Notes: generated by a model from the letters alone, not told the origin. Positions 51,540 to 64,000 are shown, numbered from the stretch's first letter. The stretch is DNA of 64,000 bases from Thunnus maccoyii (GCF_910596095.1 NC_056548.1:15958651-16022650), one strand, 5' to 3'. Program-made: numbers and translations.

Positions 51540-53105
51540 TGAAATAGGTATTTTTGTAAAGGTCCCTCACAGTTCTTCCATCTATGGGTTCCTGATGGTC
51601 TGGGTCAAAGTCTTCCCATTGCTCTTCTAGCGACATACTGTGCAGTCTCTCACAGCGTAGAGTGGCAATGTTGTACAAGACTTCAAAGCCTATGGTGATA
51701 TCACATGTCTGGAGTAACCCTGAGGCTTTTTAGGCACTGATACCTAGATTTCAGTTGGCCAAAAACCATCTCAATTCGTGAACTGGTTTGTGTGTGGGCA
51801 TGGTTGAAGGCCGTCTCTGCTTCTGTTGCTGGATCTGTGTAGGGTGTCAGCAAGTACGGCATACAGGGATAGCCTCTGTCCCCAAGCAGAACTCCATTAA
51901 ACTCCCCTACAGAATAGAGTTGTTGGTTAAATATACATGAAACTCTTAAGGTTTCATGTGGATTAAGTAAACTTGGGTAGTAACAACATTGTCTTGCCTT
52001 CTGCAAACCTCTGTGACAGTGATGATGCTCAAAACATTCTTGAATCGTGGACAGAGCCAGGCCATTTTGCTTCGATGTTGGATATCAGGCAACTTCCATC
52101 ATAGATCATCTGACAGCTTAGAGAGTGACCTTTAATGACGTGGCACACTTTGCTTTATTAAAAATTGCTCAGCATGACTAAGAAGGGCTGATACAGTGGT
52201 GTCTTTGAAAATGTAAAATCCAGGTCAGAATTATCTGAACATTTGTCATGCATCCCAGAATAATATTTTGAACTTTGGGTCTGACATTGTGTAAGATTTC
52301 AAATCTGGTTTTGCAAAGACCTATGCAGCTACATGTTAGTGCTGACGAGTTCTAGTGATGACTGATTTTTCATTCATCGATCTTTGCTGATAAGATAAAG
52401 TGAATCACTATCTCTGCACAGTACAGTTGCTTCTTTGTGTAAAGATGACATTGAAATGGACATTTCTGTGAACAACTGCCAGGGTAACAGGATTTAAAGC
52501 CAAAGAAGTGATGACATCTAATTTGATCTATTATCACAGATGTGCACATTTCATCCAAATCCAATTATTATTATTCTGCCTGACAGTGTATGAACAGCTG
52601 CTCCCAGTACATACATGTACATTTATGCTATGGAAAGATTTCCAGGTCCAGATGGGGCCTGGATACACACATGGGAACAGTCTATTGTGTCTATAACATT
52701 GGCGAAGCCTGAAGGAGAGGATTGTCAACCTGTCGCCTACTTAACATTTTAAGTCACATACTTGCAACTGAATAAAAGGCCTCCTTGATTCTTTTTGTTT
52801 CAAGATGACCTTCTTATTTCCTGGCACACAATTGCCTAAGCAAGACCTTCCGCATCACAAATGCTGTACAAGAATGCCCCACATGCAAAGAAACACAAAG
52901 CTATACAGACAGACTGAACAGTGGTCAAGGCTTGGCTACAATGAGTCTGCTTCCTTATGTGATTCCAGTAGACTACATGGGTAACCCAAGCTGGACCTAC
53001 AGAACCTGAACCTCTCCCACAGATGCTCATCAGTGAAACCAAGTGGATTACTTCTGTCTCTGAAGACAGTAGTTCTTTGGAACTAAAGTAAAGACGTAAA
53101 TTCAT
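51540..53105 (-). pseudogene. Harbinger (HARBI1-like) transposase, broken
   Basis: Reading the - strand from 53105 down: degenerate N-terminal part; then ANVIDTIDCSHVWIQAPSG (about 52640-52700, the GxIDCTH.xIxAP block); then MIYDGSCLISNIEAKWPGSV (about 52050-52110, first-Asp block), cut by a stop; then VLLGDRGYPCMPYLLTPY (about 51840-51895) and SRIEMVFGQLKSRYQCLKSL (about 51720-51780), the last Glu block. Order and motifs match HARBI1. Several stops and frameshifts make it inactive. Confidence 0.8.
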
Positions 53106-53585
53106 GCTTGGTCACATTGTGAGAAAAAGGTCTGAAATTATGTTTCCAAACACAGACATGACAAAAGGGATACAAACGTGGAAAGACACTTGACAGAACT
53201 GCCTTCTGGGATTTTGTTTCCACCTGTTGGAAATTGTTTGACACACAGCTAAATTAAGCTAAACAGTTAGCCCGCTACAGAGCAGGTTAGTTCAACGGTA
53301 TGAGTTACCTTGATTACTGAGCAAGGAATCCTATTAACCACAGTAATGGAACAGAAATAAAAAATTAAATTAGCGAGACTCATCAAAATAAGCCTGGATT
53401 TTCATTTATCTGTCTTGATTGCATACAGTTACGAGTTGTGGAGAGCGCTGTCCAGCCTGTTAAAAACAGTTGCATAATGTCCCCCTGATGATGTCATCAT
53501 GTTATCTCCACTTGGAATCTTGAGGCCACATTTATAAATAAAACTCTGCAGGGGTAGGCTACTGACAACATGCAGTAGCTTAATG

Positions 53586-53883
53586 CAGTGGTTCTCAAAG
53601 TGTGGTCTGGGGATCCCCAGGGGTCCTTCTGGGGGGGTCCAGGGGGTCCTCAGCAAAAAGGGGAATCATTTATTTTCACTGTATTTCCATCCAAAAGTAA
53701 CACAATGACAGAATGCACGACTATTTTGGTCATGGGTTTCATACACATTCTGTAATAAAACATCCTAAAGCAAAAATTTTATCTGATGGGGGACCCTGGA
53801 ACAAAATCTTACAAAATGGGGGTCCGTGGTCTAATTTGTGTCAGTTTAGGGGTCCATGACGTGAAAAAGTTTGAGAACCACTG
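53586..53883. mobile_element. hAT MITE (CAGTGGTTCTCAAA termini)
   Basis: 298 bp with perfect 14-base inverted termini (CAGTGGTTCTCAAA). It is flanked by GCTTAATG (53578-53585) and ACTTAATG (53884-53891), an 8-base duplication with one mismatch. Internal GGGGTCC repeats. Non-coding. Confidence 0.9.
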
Positions 53884-53891
53884 ACTTAATG

Positions 53892-56800
53892 GCATCAACA
53901 TACAAAACTACAAATAACACCATGATTCATACTGTCAGTGCTCATACTAAATTCAGTAAATTCAGAAATACTGCTGAAATGCCGTATGTGGAAAAAAGTG
54001 CACACCAACAAAAAACAAATTTGATCAAATGGAAACTGTAAATATCTACATCCTCATTCAGTCCTGTAGGTTGAAGGCACTCATCACACAGAGGCTATAA
54101 TTAAGCACAGGAGCACTTTGAGCTAAATCCTGAGGCCACATTAGCAGTTTTAACAAAACAGTTTTAACAGCCCTGAAATGTGCAAAATGAAAACTGTGGG
54201 TTTGAAAAGCCAAAAAATACAATGGAAATGTAACTGTTTCTTCTAATTTTCTGAAAAGTTGAGGCACAAAGCTTCTTTTCAAAGCTTTTTTTTCATGAAA
54301 ACACTTGTTTCTGAGCTGATAAAAAAACTCATTAATTCTGTGTAGGCCTAAAATAATTAACACGAATAAATAAAATAAAATTGAAAAAAAGTTTTAAGAG
54401 GTCTTGCTGTTGCCATGTCACACTCTTCTTTCTTGAATGGATCATTCTTGGATGAATACTCTTTTGGTCAGCTCTCTCTCTCTCTCAGCAACCTGCTGCA
54501 GAGACCAAAACTCTGTCCGTCACTTGTTAAAATGATGGATCATCAGCTTATTGCCTCTAATCCATCTATTGTCATTTCATTTCTGTCAGCTCCTCTGACT
54601 CAGGCTGATTGATGCGCAGAAGATTGTTTGGTTGGACTTTGATACAGCTCAACGTGTGTCGTAGTCAGCTCTCTGCGATAACAACACTGCACTGGGCTGA
54701 AGGATTAACAGTATTCAGAGTCTGTTGTTTTATTCTTTTACCCTACAGTGGCATTTCTGGCATTTCAGATTTGAAGATGCTTCTCAGCACGCTGCAGAAA
54801 TGTAAAACACACTGCATCTTCTCTTTTGACTGTAATCAGAGATGACTGCACTTGCCCTGAAATATGGGTGAATTTATGGTTCAGATGCATCTGTGATCTA
54901 AAACAGAAAACAGTCTAAAGAAAACATACATGTTTCTGTGTATCTGCTGAACATAGAACTCCTTGAAAAGGCAGAAGGGAGCCAGCAGTTCAAACAATGA
55001 TTGAACCATCCCAGTGCATTTGAATAATATATGGGAGCTCTGTTTCAGGGTGGAGTTTCCCTTTTACAGGAAATAAGTCAGCGTGTAAACAACATTATCT
55101 GTAACTGAGATGTTGTCAGTTAGAAATTAGATTTTTCTTTTGTGAGAGTTTAGCTCTCAAAAATCCAACCTAAAACCTTTACATGTGTTAGTGCAATAAT
55201 GCATGTAGGTGTCAGAATAAGCCTTTTTCCCAGCAGACAGTTTGACACATCAAAGCAGGAAAAGCACAGGTGTAATCAATAACAGTAACCCTTCATGACC
55301 CTGGTACAGTGCATGATGGTTCTCCATTACGGCCTCCTTTGACACTTTAATGGAACAGAGACATCGTTAATATTATCACTTCCACCTGTGCTTTTTCTGC
55401 TATGATGAGTTTGTGAAAAAGGTTAAGTCAAGTTAATTTTATTTGTATGGCACAATATCACAAATCACAAATTTGCCTCAGGGGGATTTACAGTCTGTAC
55501 AGCAATACAACATCCTCTGTCCTTAGACCTTTGATTCGACTAAGGAAAAACTCCCTAAAAAACCCTTTAATGGGGAAAAAATGGAAGAGCAACAGAGGAG
55601 GGGCGGGCAGACATGCAATACATGTTGTGTGTGCAGGAGAGAACAAGAAAGACAAATTACAGAAATACAGCATGGAAAAGGATAACAAAATTATGAAGGA
55701 TTTATAATTTATATTAAGAATGTGATGAAAGACAAAAGGTCTGTTTGTCTCAGTAAAACTAATGAGTTAGCACACAGTAAATGCAAGAGATCACATCCTA
55801 TTAATTGAAGGATATGGTGATTTTCTAAAGTGCAAAATTCAAGCGATATAATCATGATGAAGGGGATATATTTTCTCATTTTTATATTGAGAGAAGTGTA
55901 GGTGTAATAAAATCTGCTGTAAGCCTACACCTTTTTAGTCATACTCTTTAATTGACAATGATACATTATTTTTCAAAATGTAAGTAGTTTTTGTTTTCAA
56001 TTTTTATAGTAATTAATCTTAACTTAAACACAAAATTAAAGATCGATCAATATCCAAGCGAAAGGTATTTACAATTATATTACAATTAAACAAGTTGAGT
56101 TTTATGCCCTCTCGTTTTTGGACTGATTTCAAGTTTAACGCAGGGAAAGAAGACCTCAGATAAAGTATTTCTGCCAGCTTTCTGTCCTGATGTGGCCAGT
56201 GGCCCGTTCTCCCATCAAGAACACAATGACAAGATGAAGGATGATTGTTTAGTTCAGAGATGATCGAGCATCTGTGGCACACAGCAGTGAGTTTATAGAA
56301 AACTAATCATATATGCTTGTCTTTTTGAATCTCTTATGATTAAGCATTGTCACGCCACAGTTATATACACATAGACTATTACTGATTAGAAGTTAATTTA
56401 TAAATATATATTGTACACTTTATAGGCATATTTTCAGATTAGGAACCACTTTACGGTAAGCTACACAGTACTAATGAAGAGGTTCTAAGATGTCACTATT
56501 CTCTTAGGTGTTAATGAATCATTTAATGCTCTACAGATCAGTAATTAGTGATTATAACTTATTGCCAGGAGTCCACATCTCAGTGGAAGAAGCTCTCTTG
56601 TGTACTTTCTGTCAGCTCTTCATTAAACTGGAAGGAGCCCTTGCATTGAGGGAGAGATGCAAACTGAATTCCTTATTGTGAAGAGAAGATTTTCGATCTT
56701 AGTTCATATCAAGTCTAAACTTAGTTGATAAATGCTTTAACCTTGATGGCAGTCAAAGGATCCATGGGAGGTGTCCTACCTGATTAATAAAGAACCGGCT

Positions 56801-57480
56801 AAAAGGAAAACCAGGCTACTCTGATAGAGGATAGACATGAAAATGTGTATTTGCCAAAATCTGCTTCACAACTCAAAAGCGCTTTTTATGTCTGCATCAT
56901 AATGGCTAATTTATTTGAGATAATGAATACCCTTTGAAGTAAGCACATAATAAAGATGAGAAGGGCATCTTGCAGTAGTTGTTTTTTTTTCTCTCTGTCT
57001 GCAGACTAAATGTTAATGTATGCAAACGTGTGTTATATCAGCACCTGTCTGTGTGGGGTTCAATCATGCAATGTCTCTGTCAGATGACTGCATTTATGAT
57101 GCAGTGGTCTAAAATACATAGAAAATGAATGATGAAATGCATGTGCTTTTCCTTCAGTGTGGTGTAGAAATTGGGGGGAAATCTGAACAAGAAAGTTTCA
57201 TTATGACAGCCATCACGTGAGGACAAAATATTATTCACACGGGCCTATTACGACAAAATCCCAGCTTCAATTAATTAAAATAACACTAAATACAATGTCA
57301 CATGTAAGAGACAACTTCTTCTCTGCATCAGTGCTCCAGGAGGCACCATGCAGTCACATGTCAGAGCAGGTTTGGTCATGAACAAGGCGCCGATCCCTCA
57401 TTCAGCCTCAGCTCTTTCTGTCACTGCTGCCAGGGTTAATACATGTGTCAAAAGAACAGGGCTTAAAGACATTAACTAGG
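53892..57480. other. Non-coding stretch between MITE and candidate promoter
   Basis: Apart from the dispersed repeat at 55425-55640, I see no gene or clear element. AT-rich. Confidence 0.55.
55425..55640. repeat. Dispersed teleost repeat (AATTTTATTTGTATGGCAC family)
   Basis: The string from AAGTCAAGTTAATTTTATTT through ATCACAAATCACAAATTTGC and GGAAAAACTCCCTAAAAAAC is a phrase I recognise as highly repeated in spiny-rayed fish genomes. Family classification is uncertain. The open frame across it is an artefact. Confidence 0.6.
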
Positions 57481-57489
57481 TGGCAGCCA

Positions 57490-58155
57490 TCTGTCAGCCA
57501 CAGCGGGGGCTGCCGGGGACGGTGACATGTGGACGGCGCGTCCGTGGCCCTTTAAGAAACTCCATGTTTTCGCTACATGATGCGTCAACATAAAAAGCGG
57601 ATGATGCTGTTATGTAAAAACATGCTGAAGTGAGCCGTAGTTTGCTGGAGCGCTGCTGAATGCTTGGCACACCTCATTTCGTCTTCTCAACCGGGATTGT
57701 AGTTGAAAGTGTAAAAACGACTGGCGATTTTTACGCGTAGCGCATGGAGCAGCGCAGTTTGGAGTAGAAAAAAAAAGGGCTTCAGCCGATCAACTCAACA
57801 TGAGTCGCCCTCCACTCTGTTTTCCTCCTTCACTTGCGGGAAGCGTACACCTGACGCATCGCTCTCTTGCCCTGTGGAAGTGATCTTCCTTTTAAAATCG
57901 TCTCTGCTGGGTTATTCTCCAGTCTGCAAAAGCGGTAAGACACAAAGCCTTCAACTCTTTATCGCGTTTCAAGCTAAACTGAAAGTGTCAGGCAGGACAA
58001 GAGCGAGCGATGAGACTGCTCGGGGTTGGAATAATGTGGCAGCTACAGAAATAACACGATCCTTGGTCCTGCTGATCTTTAAAGCTCAAACTTTTAAAGA
58101 TCCTTGTTATACATGTGCAAGTGGCACAGTCGTCTCTTTTTTTCTCGTCAAAATG
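57490..58155 (+). promoter_or_regulatory. Candidate promoter and first exon of a downstream + strand gene
   Basis: A GC-richer, CpG-containing segment (57495-57550 and onward) stands out from its AT-rich surroundings. A CRE-like TGATGCGTCA (57579-57588) and a TATA-like ATAAAAAG (57590-57597) are followed by leader-like sequence with short upstream frames, a possible donor GTAAGA at 57935 and a strong donor GTGAGT at 58156 placed exactly after an ATG (AAAATG). No downstream coding exon was recognised. In human, BAHD1 follows IVD on the same strand and begins with a non-coding exon, so bahd1 is one candidate, by synteny only. Confidence 0.35.
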
Positions 58156-58439
58156 GTGAGTATAGAGCCTCGACTGAGTCTCCGGCTCGTGATCGCAGAA
58201 AATGTCACACAAGCAGCTTCTGTGCGGCTCAAGTTTGAGGCTCGACTCTGCCGCCGTGGAGTTTTTGTTTGTAGGTTGTTTTGTTTTTTTTTTGGTTGTT
58301 TGCTGAAGATGAAAGATATGATGGAAAATAACTGCAGTGTTTTAAGTGTCTGGAAATACCAAAGCGCGTCTGCTTAGCCAACAGATGTAGAGACACTTTA
58401 AAGGTGCAGCTGGAATTTTACAGTGATTGTTTTTATGAT

Positions 58440-59190
58440 CCAGAACTGAAACTACTGGACTGATCGATTAGTCAGCTGACAGAAAATGAATCAAAAGCAA
58501 TGTTGATAATCGATTAATTGCTTATGTCATATTTTTTTTTAATTTAAAAAATGACAAAAGTGAATATTTGCTGGTTTTCTTTAGTCTTAATTGACTTTTG
58601 GTTTTGGACTGTTGGTCAGCTGTAGTAATTTTACCCAAGTATCCTATTTAGTACAATTTTGAAGTACAAGTACTTTACATGTGTATTTTTATGCTGAGTT
58701 GCTCCACTACATTTCAGGGGGGAATATTGTACTTCACGCTCCTTTGGGCTATATTTAAGTGACAGCTGTAGTTACTATGCAAATTAAGATTTCAAAAACC
58801 TCTAAGGAGCATATAAACTATGATGCATTATTATACAGTCAACTGAACTTCCCAAAAGCATTAGTTTCAATTGGCTCCACCTCAACCTGATATAACATCA
58901 AATTGCTGCTTATTTAAATGCTTTTGTAGTAATAACCCAGTGATATAATGATAAAACATTTGAATGCAAGACTTTAACTTGTAATGGAGCATTTTCACAC
59001 AGAGGTATTTGTACTTTTACTTAAGGATCTGAATACTTCTTTTGTTGGTCAGACAAAACAAGCAATTTGAAGACTTCAGCTTGTGCTCTGGGAACTTGTG
59101 TTGGACATTTTACACCTTTTTGGACATTTCATAGACGAAACATTCATCAGTAATAAATTGAAAATGAGTCATTAGTTGTAGCCCTTTAGT
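58440..59190. mobile_element. GATTAGTCGAT-family MITE, interrupted
   Basis: Begins near GACTGATCGATTAGTCAGCT and ends TCATTAGTTGTAGCCCT. The body GTTTTGGACTGTTGGTCAG resumes after the insert with ACAAAACAAGCAATTTGAAG, reconstructing an uninterrupted host element. Confidence 0.7.
58620..59044. mobile_element. hAT-like element nested in the MITE, 8-bp target duplication
   Basis: TTGGTCAG at 58612-58619 is repeated at 59045-59052. The interior (GTACTTTTACTTAAGGATCT near the right end) is the reverse of the family seen at 38363-39188. Non-coding. Confidence 0.8.
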
Positions 59191-60740
59191 ATTTGGATAA
59201 AGAACATAAACCTCTACTTTGTTTAAAGTTTTTCACCTCCTGCTGTAAAGCACCACTGGAAAATGTGGCTTTTGACATGACATCAGGGTCATGATGCATG
59301 AAATACAAGTTGCCTGGTGAGTTCCTCAGTATAATGGCATTTGTAAAGCCTCTCGTGAACAGAAAAAGCCAGACAATAGAGCTTCAGTTTTGGAGGTCGT
59401 GGTAGATTTGTGTCTAGTCGGTTCTCCACAGCCTACCTTGACAAGCCTGTCATAGCAGCGTGTTGAATAGAGGTGCACTGCCCACACGTGAGCTATAAAG
59501 CTGGATATCAATCCTGGACATAATCCCATTAATTCTGAAGAAGTGTCCTGTTGTGGCTATAGACAGAGAGGAGGGGGGGGGAGAGAACGTGCCTCCTGTC
59601 ACCCAAACACACTGTCCCTGCTGTCCTGAAGGAGACAAATACTTCCTGTGGTGGAAAGGAAGCAGACAATAGAATAATATGGAATACTGTAGGTGTTGAT
59701 ACAATATAAACAAACAGGAAGGCACTGAGATCGCTTTGACACGAGAACATTTTAAAAATCAGCGGCTCATTCTTGTCACTTTGCGCCTTAATCACTCACA
59801 AATATCTTTTAGTATAGGGAAAGATTTCCTGAAAGCGAAAACAACATGCCACACAGTATGAATGGCTTATTGTTCATAACGTTGCAGGAAAAGTACACAG
59901 AGTGATGTTCAAACAGGAACTCTGATGGCTCAATGGGTTTGGATACCACTCAGTACAGGACACCTGGTTCCTTCTTTAATGAACAAAATCACTTTTCAAC
60001 CTATTGCTGTCACTTATTGATAATTACTTCCTCCATTTTCAGTCACTTCAGCTGCTAGAGTCACTTACAGCAGATGTAAGATGTGGCTGCAGGGAACTTG
60101 TGTATTTATACAAAATACACAAATACAGAGAATCTTACTAAAGATGTCCGAGCTTATGGTATGACATTAGTAAAAAATATGTTACAGCCTAATGTGAAAT
60201 TGAATAATGTTTGCTAATTGCACAGGTTTCATTTTAAAGGATAATTCAGGTTTATTACATCTTTGGTCTTATTTTCATAGTTTTGGTCATCATTTCTATT
60301 GGTAATTATAACACTATTCAACAAGTTAATCACTGAGATCCAGGAAAACAGCGATATCATTAAAAAGACTTCCAATGGGGAAAGAAACACAAGCATGCAG
60401 GACTTAAACGACTTATTTGAAAAACGAAGGAGAACAGTAAAATTATGACCCAAACTGCCCGTCGTAAACATTCATCACAGTTTATAGACCCACTTCCTGG
60501 CTCAACTTTGACCTATTGTGTGTAGTTTTTCCTGCGTGACGAGAGATTATTATTACAGACATTTTGGGTGTGCCCGGTGCCCATTTGAAGCAGTGTAAAA
60601 TAATCTGGCATGTTTACAACTTGTCTGATCACAACTGTTAGTTTCTTGCCTCACTGGACTTAGTTGTAGTTTGGTTGGCGTGTTCCCAGACCACAGCAGT
60701 TACTTATGTGAATACAAATTTAGAAATAATGTTCAAAACT

Positions 60741-60907
60741 CAGTGTTACTCAACCTTGGGCACCAGGACACCCAAAGGGTTTCTGAGAAAAACCTGAGGG
60801 GTCACCAGATGATTAGAGTGATAACTGAGAAAATGATATTTCCTTACTGGATGTCCACACTCAGGCCGTAACCTGCAATGAGGCATCACAATGGTTGGGA
60901 AACACTT
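60741..60907. mobile_element. Short hAT-like MITE
   Basis: Starts CAGTGTTACTCAACC; the reverse complement of its end is AAGTGTTTCCCAACC. About 167 bp, a related terminal type to the 53586 element. No clear target duplication. Confidence 0.5.
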
Positions 60908-61739
60908 TTCATAAATACAATAATAAGACCCAAGTATCTTTTGTGGCTACCATACGAACCACACAAATTGCAAGATTTTCCGCTTGTATGTTTTGTAATG
61001 TTAGTGAGTTTTGCAGTTGGATCTTAATCTTGCTCAGATGTTTGAATATTTCACCGGTTTGAATGAGCAGTGAATCTTGAGTGGTTCAGGATTAGCAAAG
61101 CCGTGCTGTAGCCTGTAGTCCTCTAAAAGCCATTAGCCAACCCCTTTCTCTCTCTCTTCTCTCTGTGTCTCTCTTTCCCTGACTCACCCTGGCACAATGC
61201 CCGAGACACAGCTGTGAAAATTACAGGTCTGTTTCATCGAAACATAGGAGAAGAGGAGGCAGGGTTGGTGGAGAAGGAAGGAGAAAGAGAGCATAGATCC
61301 ACAGCTCGGCGTCAGCTGTCAGCCGGCCCACAGCTGCAGTGGATGTGGAGCTTACAGAGCCGGTGTGTCGATCACTTATCACACACACACTGGGATTGTT
61401 TACATGGGGTGGGAGTGTGTGTAGGATGGGGGGGAGGGGGGCATTAAACCCTGTTTGGCTTAGACCAAAACAGAACAGAAGCCCTCACTGTGACTGACAA
61501 ACGTCAGACTCCTTCAGTGAAAAGCACATGGCACCAAGCGTCCTTCACTTTGGCAGATGCTAAAAGCATGACTGAGGCCCTGGCAGGTGGGCAGGCGGGC
61601 GGCCGTCCCCCTCCTCACTCCTTGCTCAGCTGGGTTGAAAATATACAGCGACAGGCTTCCTCTATCAGGGAGTCATTGTTCATGATGATGATGACAATCT
61701 CTCTCTGTCTCCACTCTCTGTGCTATCTCAATCCATCAC

Positions 61740-61760
61740 TCTCTTGTCCCCCCCCCCCCC
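61740..61760. repeat. Poly(C) and pyrimidine-rich tract
   Basis: A run of 13 C (about 61748-61760) inside roughly 400 bases of CT-rich low-complexity DNA (61690-62110). Confidence 0.75.
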
Positions 61761-64000
61761 CTTCCTTTCCGTCGCTGTCTCTCACACTTTCTCTTAATTT
61801 TTCTTCCCTCTTGTTCTCGCTCGCTCTCTCACAAAGTCTATGTCAGACGTCTGTATCTTTGAGGAGCTGTCAAGCAAAAGAAAACCAGGAGGGTGAATGT
61901 GAAAAATTGCCCCTCTGATTTCCACCAAGTTTGACTTTTCTCCTGCTCGATGAGAGATGTGAGGTGTGAGATTCCCTCTCCACTTTCCCCACTCCTCTCT
62001 AGCACTTTTGCTTCGATCTTTTTTGAATTCAGTCGTCATCACTATCTCTCTCTATCTGGCTCTCTTCTCTTTCTTTTTTTTTTACCCTTCTCCCGCTTTG
62101 CCAGTCAGGCTGTCTGGCATCTTGCCCCGTCTCTTTGAAGATGAACAGTAGGAGCAGATAATTACACTTCCTGTCCTGCATCTGCTCTGTAGTGCTGAAC
62201 TGTCATCTCTGCATCTGCGGACTACACGCTGAAGCTGAGAAATAACAGCTTACTACTTGTTCTATTGTGTAGCAAAGTTACGGTTTTCAGCTTGATGTGC
62301 TATTCTGTGCTCGTGTCAATTTATACCTTTTTAAGTTGTGTTTTGATTTTAAACATGTGCATTTAAGCTGATGGTCTATTAAGCTGAGTCCATACGATCA
62401 TTTTAAGAATATTGACTTTCATCTACTTTTGCGGCATCTATGTCTCAACTATTTCCAGGCTTAAGCATCATTCTGTGTCTTCTCTGCTTCATCTGTATTT
62501 GCTTTCATTTTCCACATGTAGTTAATCAACTATCAGTTTTGTTTTGATGCCACATTCCAACTGATTTTATTTATCTTTTGTAAATTTCAAACAGACATGA
62601 TAAATTCCAGTCCTTAATTTTCAGTATTCTCCCTCAAAAGATTTTATTAACCCACACAAACACTATCTTGCATGAATAACGTTGTTGTCACATAAACAAA
62701 TTAGTCATGTATCACATTGCAGCTACCAGAAATTTATGACACTATTACAGCTGTATAACTGGCTGAATGACAGGTTGCTAAAGTGGTTAGAATGGATGAA
62801 GCCTTCCTGAATGATTTCACTGGTGTGTAGTGTGTGGATCATCATACTGACACTACATTTCTATTTAATAACAAAAATGAGCTGTACTCTTCCTCTCTGA
62901 CTGTACGGTGAAATTGACAGTAAGCACTCAACCTCACATTTATGAGTACTGCCAGTCCATTTCCAACGGCTATTTTCTGCTTTACTCTATGTGCTGAAAT
63001 ATATGGCATTGACAGGTGGTTTAGGTTTAGATTTCAACTTTTGGTCCGTCATGCTTCTTTTTGTGATTTTCTGTCATTTATATACTGTTATGTTGTCAAA
63101 GTTCCAAAACGTGAGGTGAAAGTATGTAAAAATTTCACGCTTCAGCATGTTCTGAACACTCTTATTGCTCTTTTTCTACTTCCCCATCAAACTGACATCA
63201 GATCATTCTCACGCAACCATAAACGGCCGTCCATCCCGTAGCGTTTGTTGCTAAGCTTGTTCCATGGGTTGTTTACATTGTCCACTTGCATATTTTGGAT
63301 CGCATTCAGCCTCAAACATGAACCGATGGATTTGAGAAGTTTATATTTTGAATAAAGAATGATAAAAAGAAGAGAAATCTGACAACATTTGTTTATTATG
63401 TAGCCTCCGTAGCTGGTGGAAGTCTGCTGAAGGTCAGGAGAAGACAAAACAGTGTAAACCTCTTCTGAATGGAAAAGCTGCTGTCATTGAGCGGCAGGAA
63501 GTGATAAATAGTACGAATGGGGATAGCTTACTCTTTTTGACAGTCTCACCTCACAGGTTGCACTCGGTTGTAGACACAAAAAGTAACAGAAATAGTTGAA
63601 CAGTTGAGAGAAACTTTTGTACCCTGCAAACTTCCTGCCAGTCACTGTGTGAAGCGGGTGGGCTTTTTGTATTGTCAGTTTCAGAAAGTTACAAAGTTGT
63701 TAACTTAAGTTGGACACAGCTTCTCCGATCATGATATCAGGAAACGGTGCTGTTCCGACATCTGACAAGCCCTTCGTTTGATGCATACATTTAAACCCCA
63801 TTGACATACTGAGTTTCCAGTGAGTTTCCAAGGGTGAATTTTGAGGAAATGTGTATAAAATGATGCTCAAGGCAGCTATAATATTTCAATTTGTTGGAAT
63901 GATGCAGCCATAATGAATATATAGCTTCATGGAGAGATTAAATTAGCACATATATAAATATATACATGATACTGTTAGACTGTGTGTGATTTTTCCAACC

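Larger units (their letters stand above)
49712..53400. mobile_element. Decayed Harbinger (PIF) DNA transposon
   Basis: Contains both typical Harbinger genes in opposite orientation: a Myb/SANT-like protein gene on + and a HARBI1-like DDE transposase on -. The left border is placed at GGGGTGTTCCATCAACGCTG (about 49712), a phrase resembling Harbinger termini. A subterminal CTGTTCCATTA motif near 49800 recurs inverted near 53345. The matching right terminus was not found, so the right limit is approximate. Confidence 0.65.
59191..64000. other. Mostly non-coding right flank
   Basis: No coding exon recognised on either strand. Holds a short MITE, pyrimidine-rich DNA and a G run at 59571-59580. 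If the candidate promoter at 57.6 kb is real, this would be its first intron. Confidence 0.45.

Noticed and set aside
55447-55707. 86-codon open frame
   Set aside because: Lies on a dispersed teleost repeat, not a gene.
61214-62151. Plus-strand frames in the CT-rich region
   Set aside because: Low-complexity Ser/Leu/Pro products of pyrimidine-rich DNA; no domain or conserved pattern recognised.

Overview
The window is teleost (probably percomorph-type) nuclear DNA. The protein-coding content is intron-rich vertebrate genes with GT-AG splice sites. The non-coding DNA holds many short DNA-transposon derivatives (hAT, Tc1, Harbinger and foldback MITE families) and AC/GT microsatellites typical of fish. 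There are no bacterial operons, CRISPR arrays or plasmid features.

Three genes can be reconstructed exon by exon with intact reading frames. (1) ltk, + strand, 1-19202, enters from outside the window. Eighteen exons encode about 1035 residues: glycine-rich extracellular region, EGF-like module, transmembrane helix, complete tyrosine kinase and a 359-residue tail exon. (2) itpka, - strand, 32370-22935, is complete in seven exons (470 aa): inositol 1,4,5-trisphosphate 3-kinase with a calmodulin-binding stretch and the full catalytic domain. (3) ivd, + strand, 40539-48371, is complete in twelve exons (417 aa): mitochondrial isovaleryl-CoA dehydrogenase. ltk and itpka converge tail to tail, as LTK and ITPKA do on human 15q15, which supports calling the receptor ltk rather than its paralogue alk. 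The three genes share no pathway: ltk is a cell-surface receptor (iridophore fate in fish), itpka shapes inositol phosphate and calcium signalling, and ivd degrades leucine.

Layout: 1-21950 ltk with its probable long 3' UTR, which contains a Penelope-type remnant and an inverted-terminal element; 22780-32700 itpka; 32700-40500 intergenic, with a 0.6-kb foldback element, a pair of 29-base inverted repeats, a 29-base palindrome, a hAT-like element with perfect 8-bp target duplication and a possible LINE tail; 40500-48700 ivd, with a Tc1 element nested in a hAT remnant in intron 7; 49700-53400 a decayed Harbinger transposon carrying both a Myb-like gene and a transposase; 53586-53883 a hAT MITE; about 57500-58160 a GC-richer candidate promoter and first exon of an unseen + strand gene; 58440-59190 a MITE nested in a MITE; and to 64000 mostly non-coding DNA with low-complexity tracts.

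I found no convincing new biological system. The most interesting points are the paired TCTCGCGAGA palindromes just upstream of ivd, inside what looks like a repeat; the datable nested insertions; and the candidate promoter near 57.6 kb.
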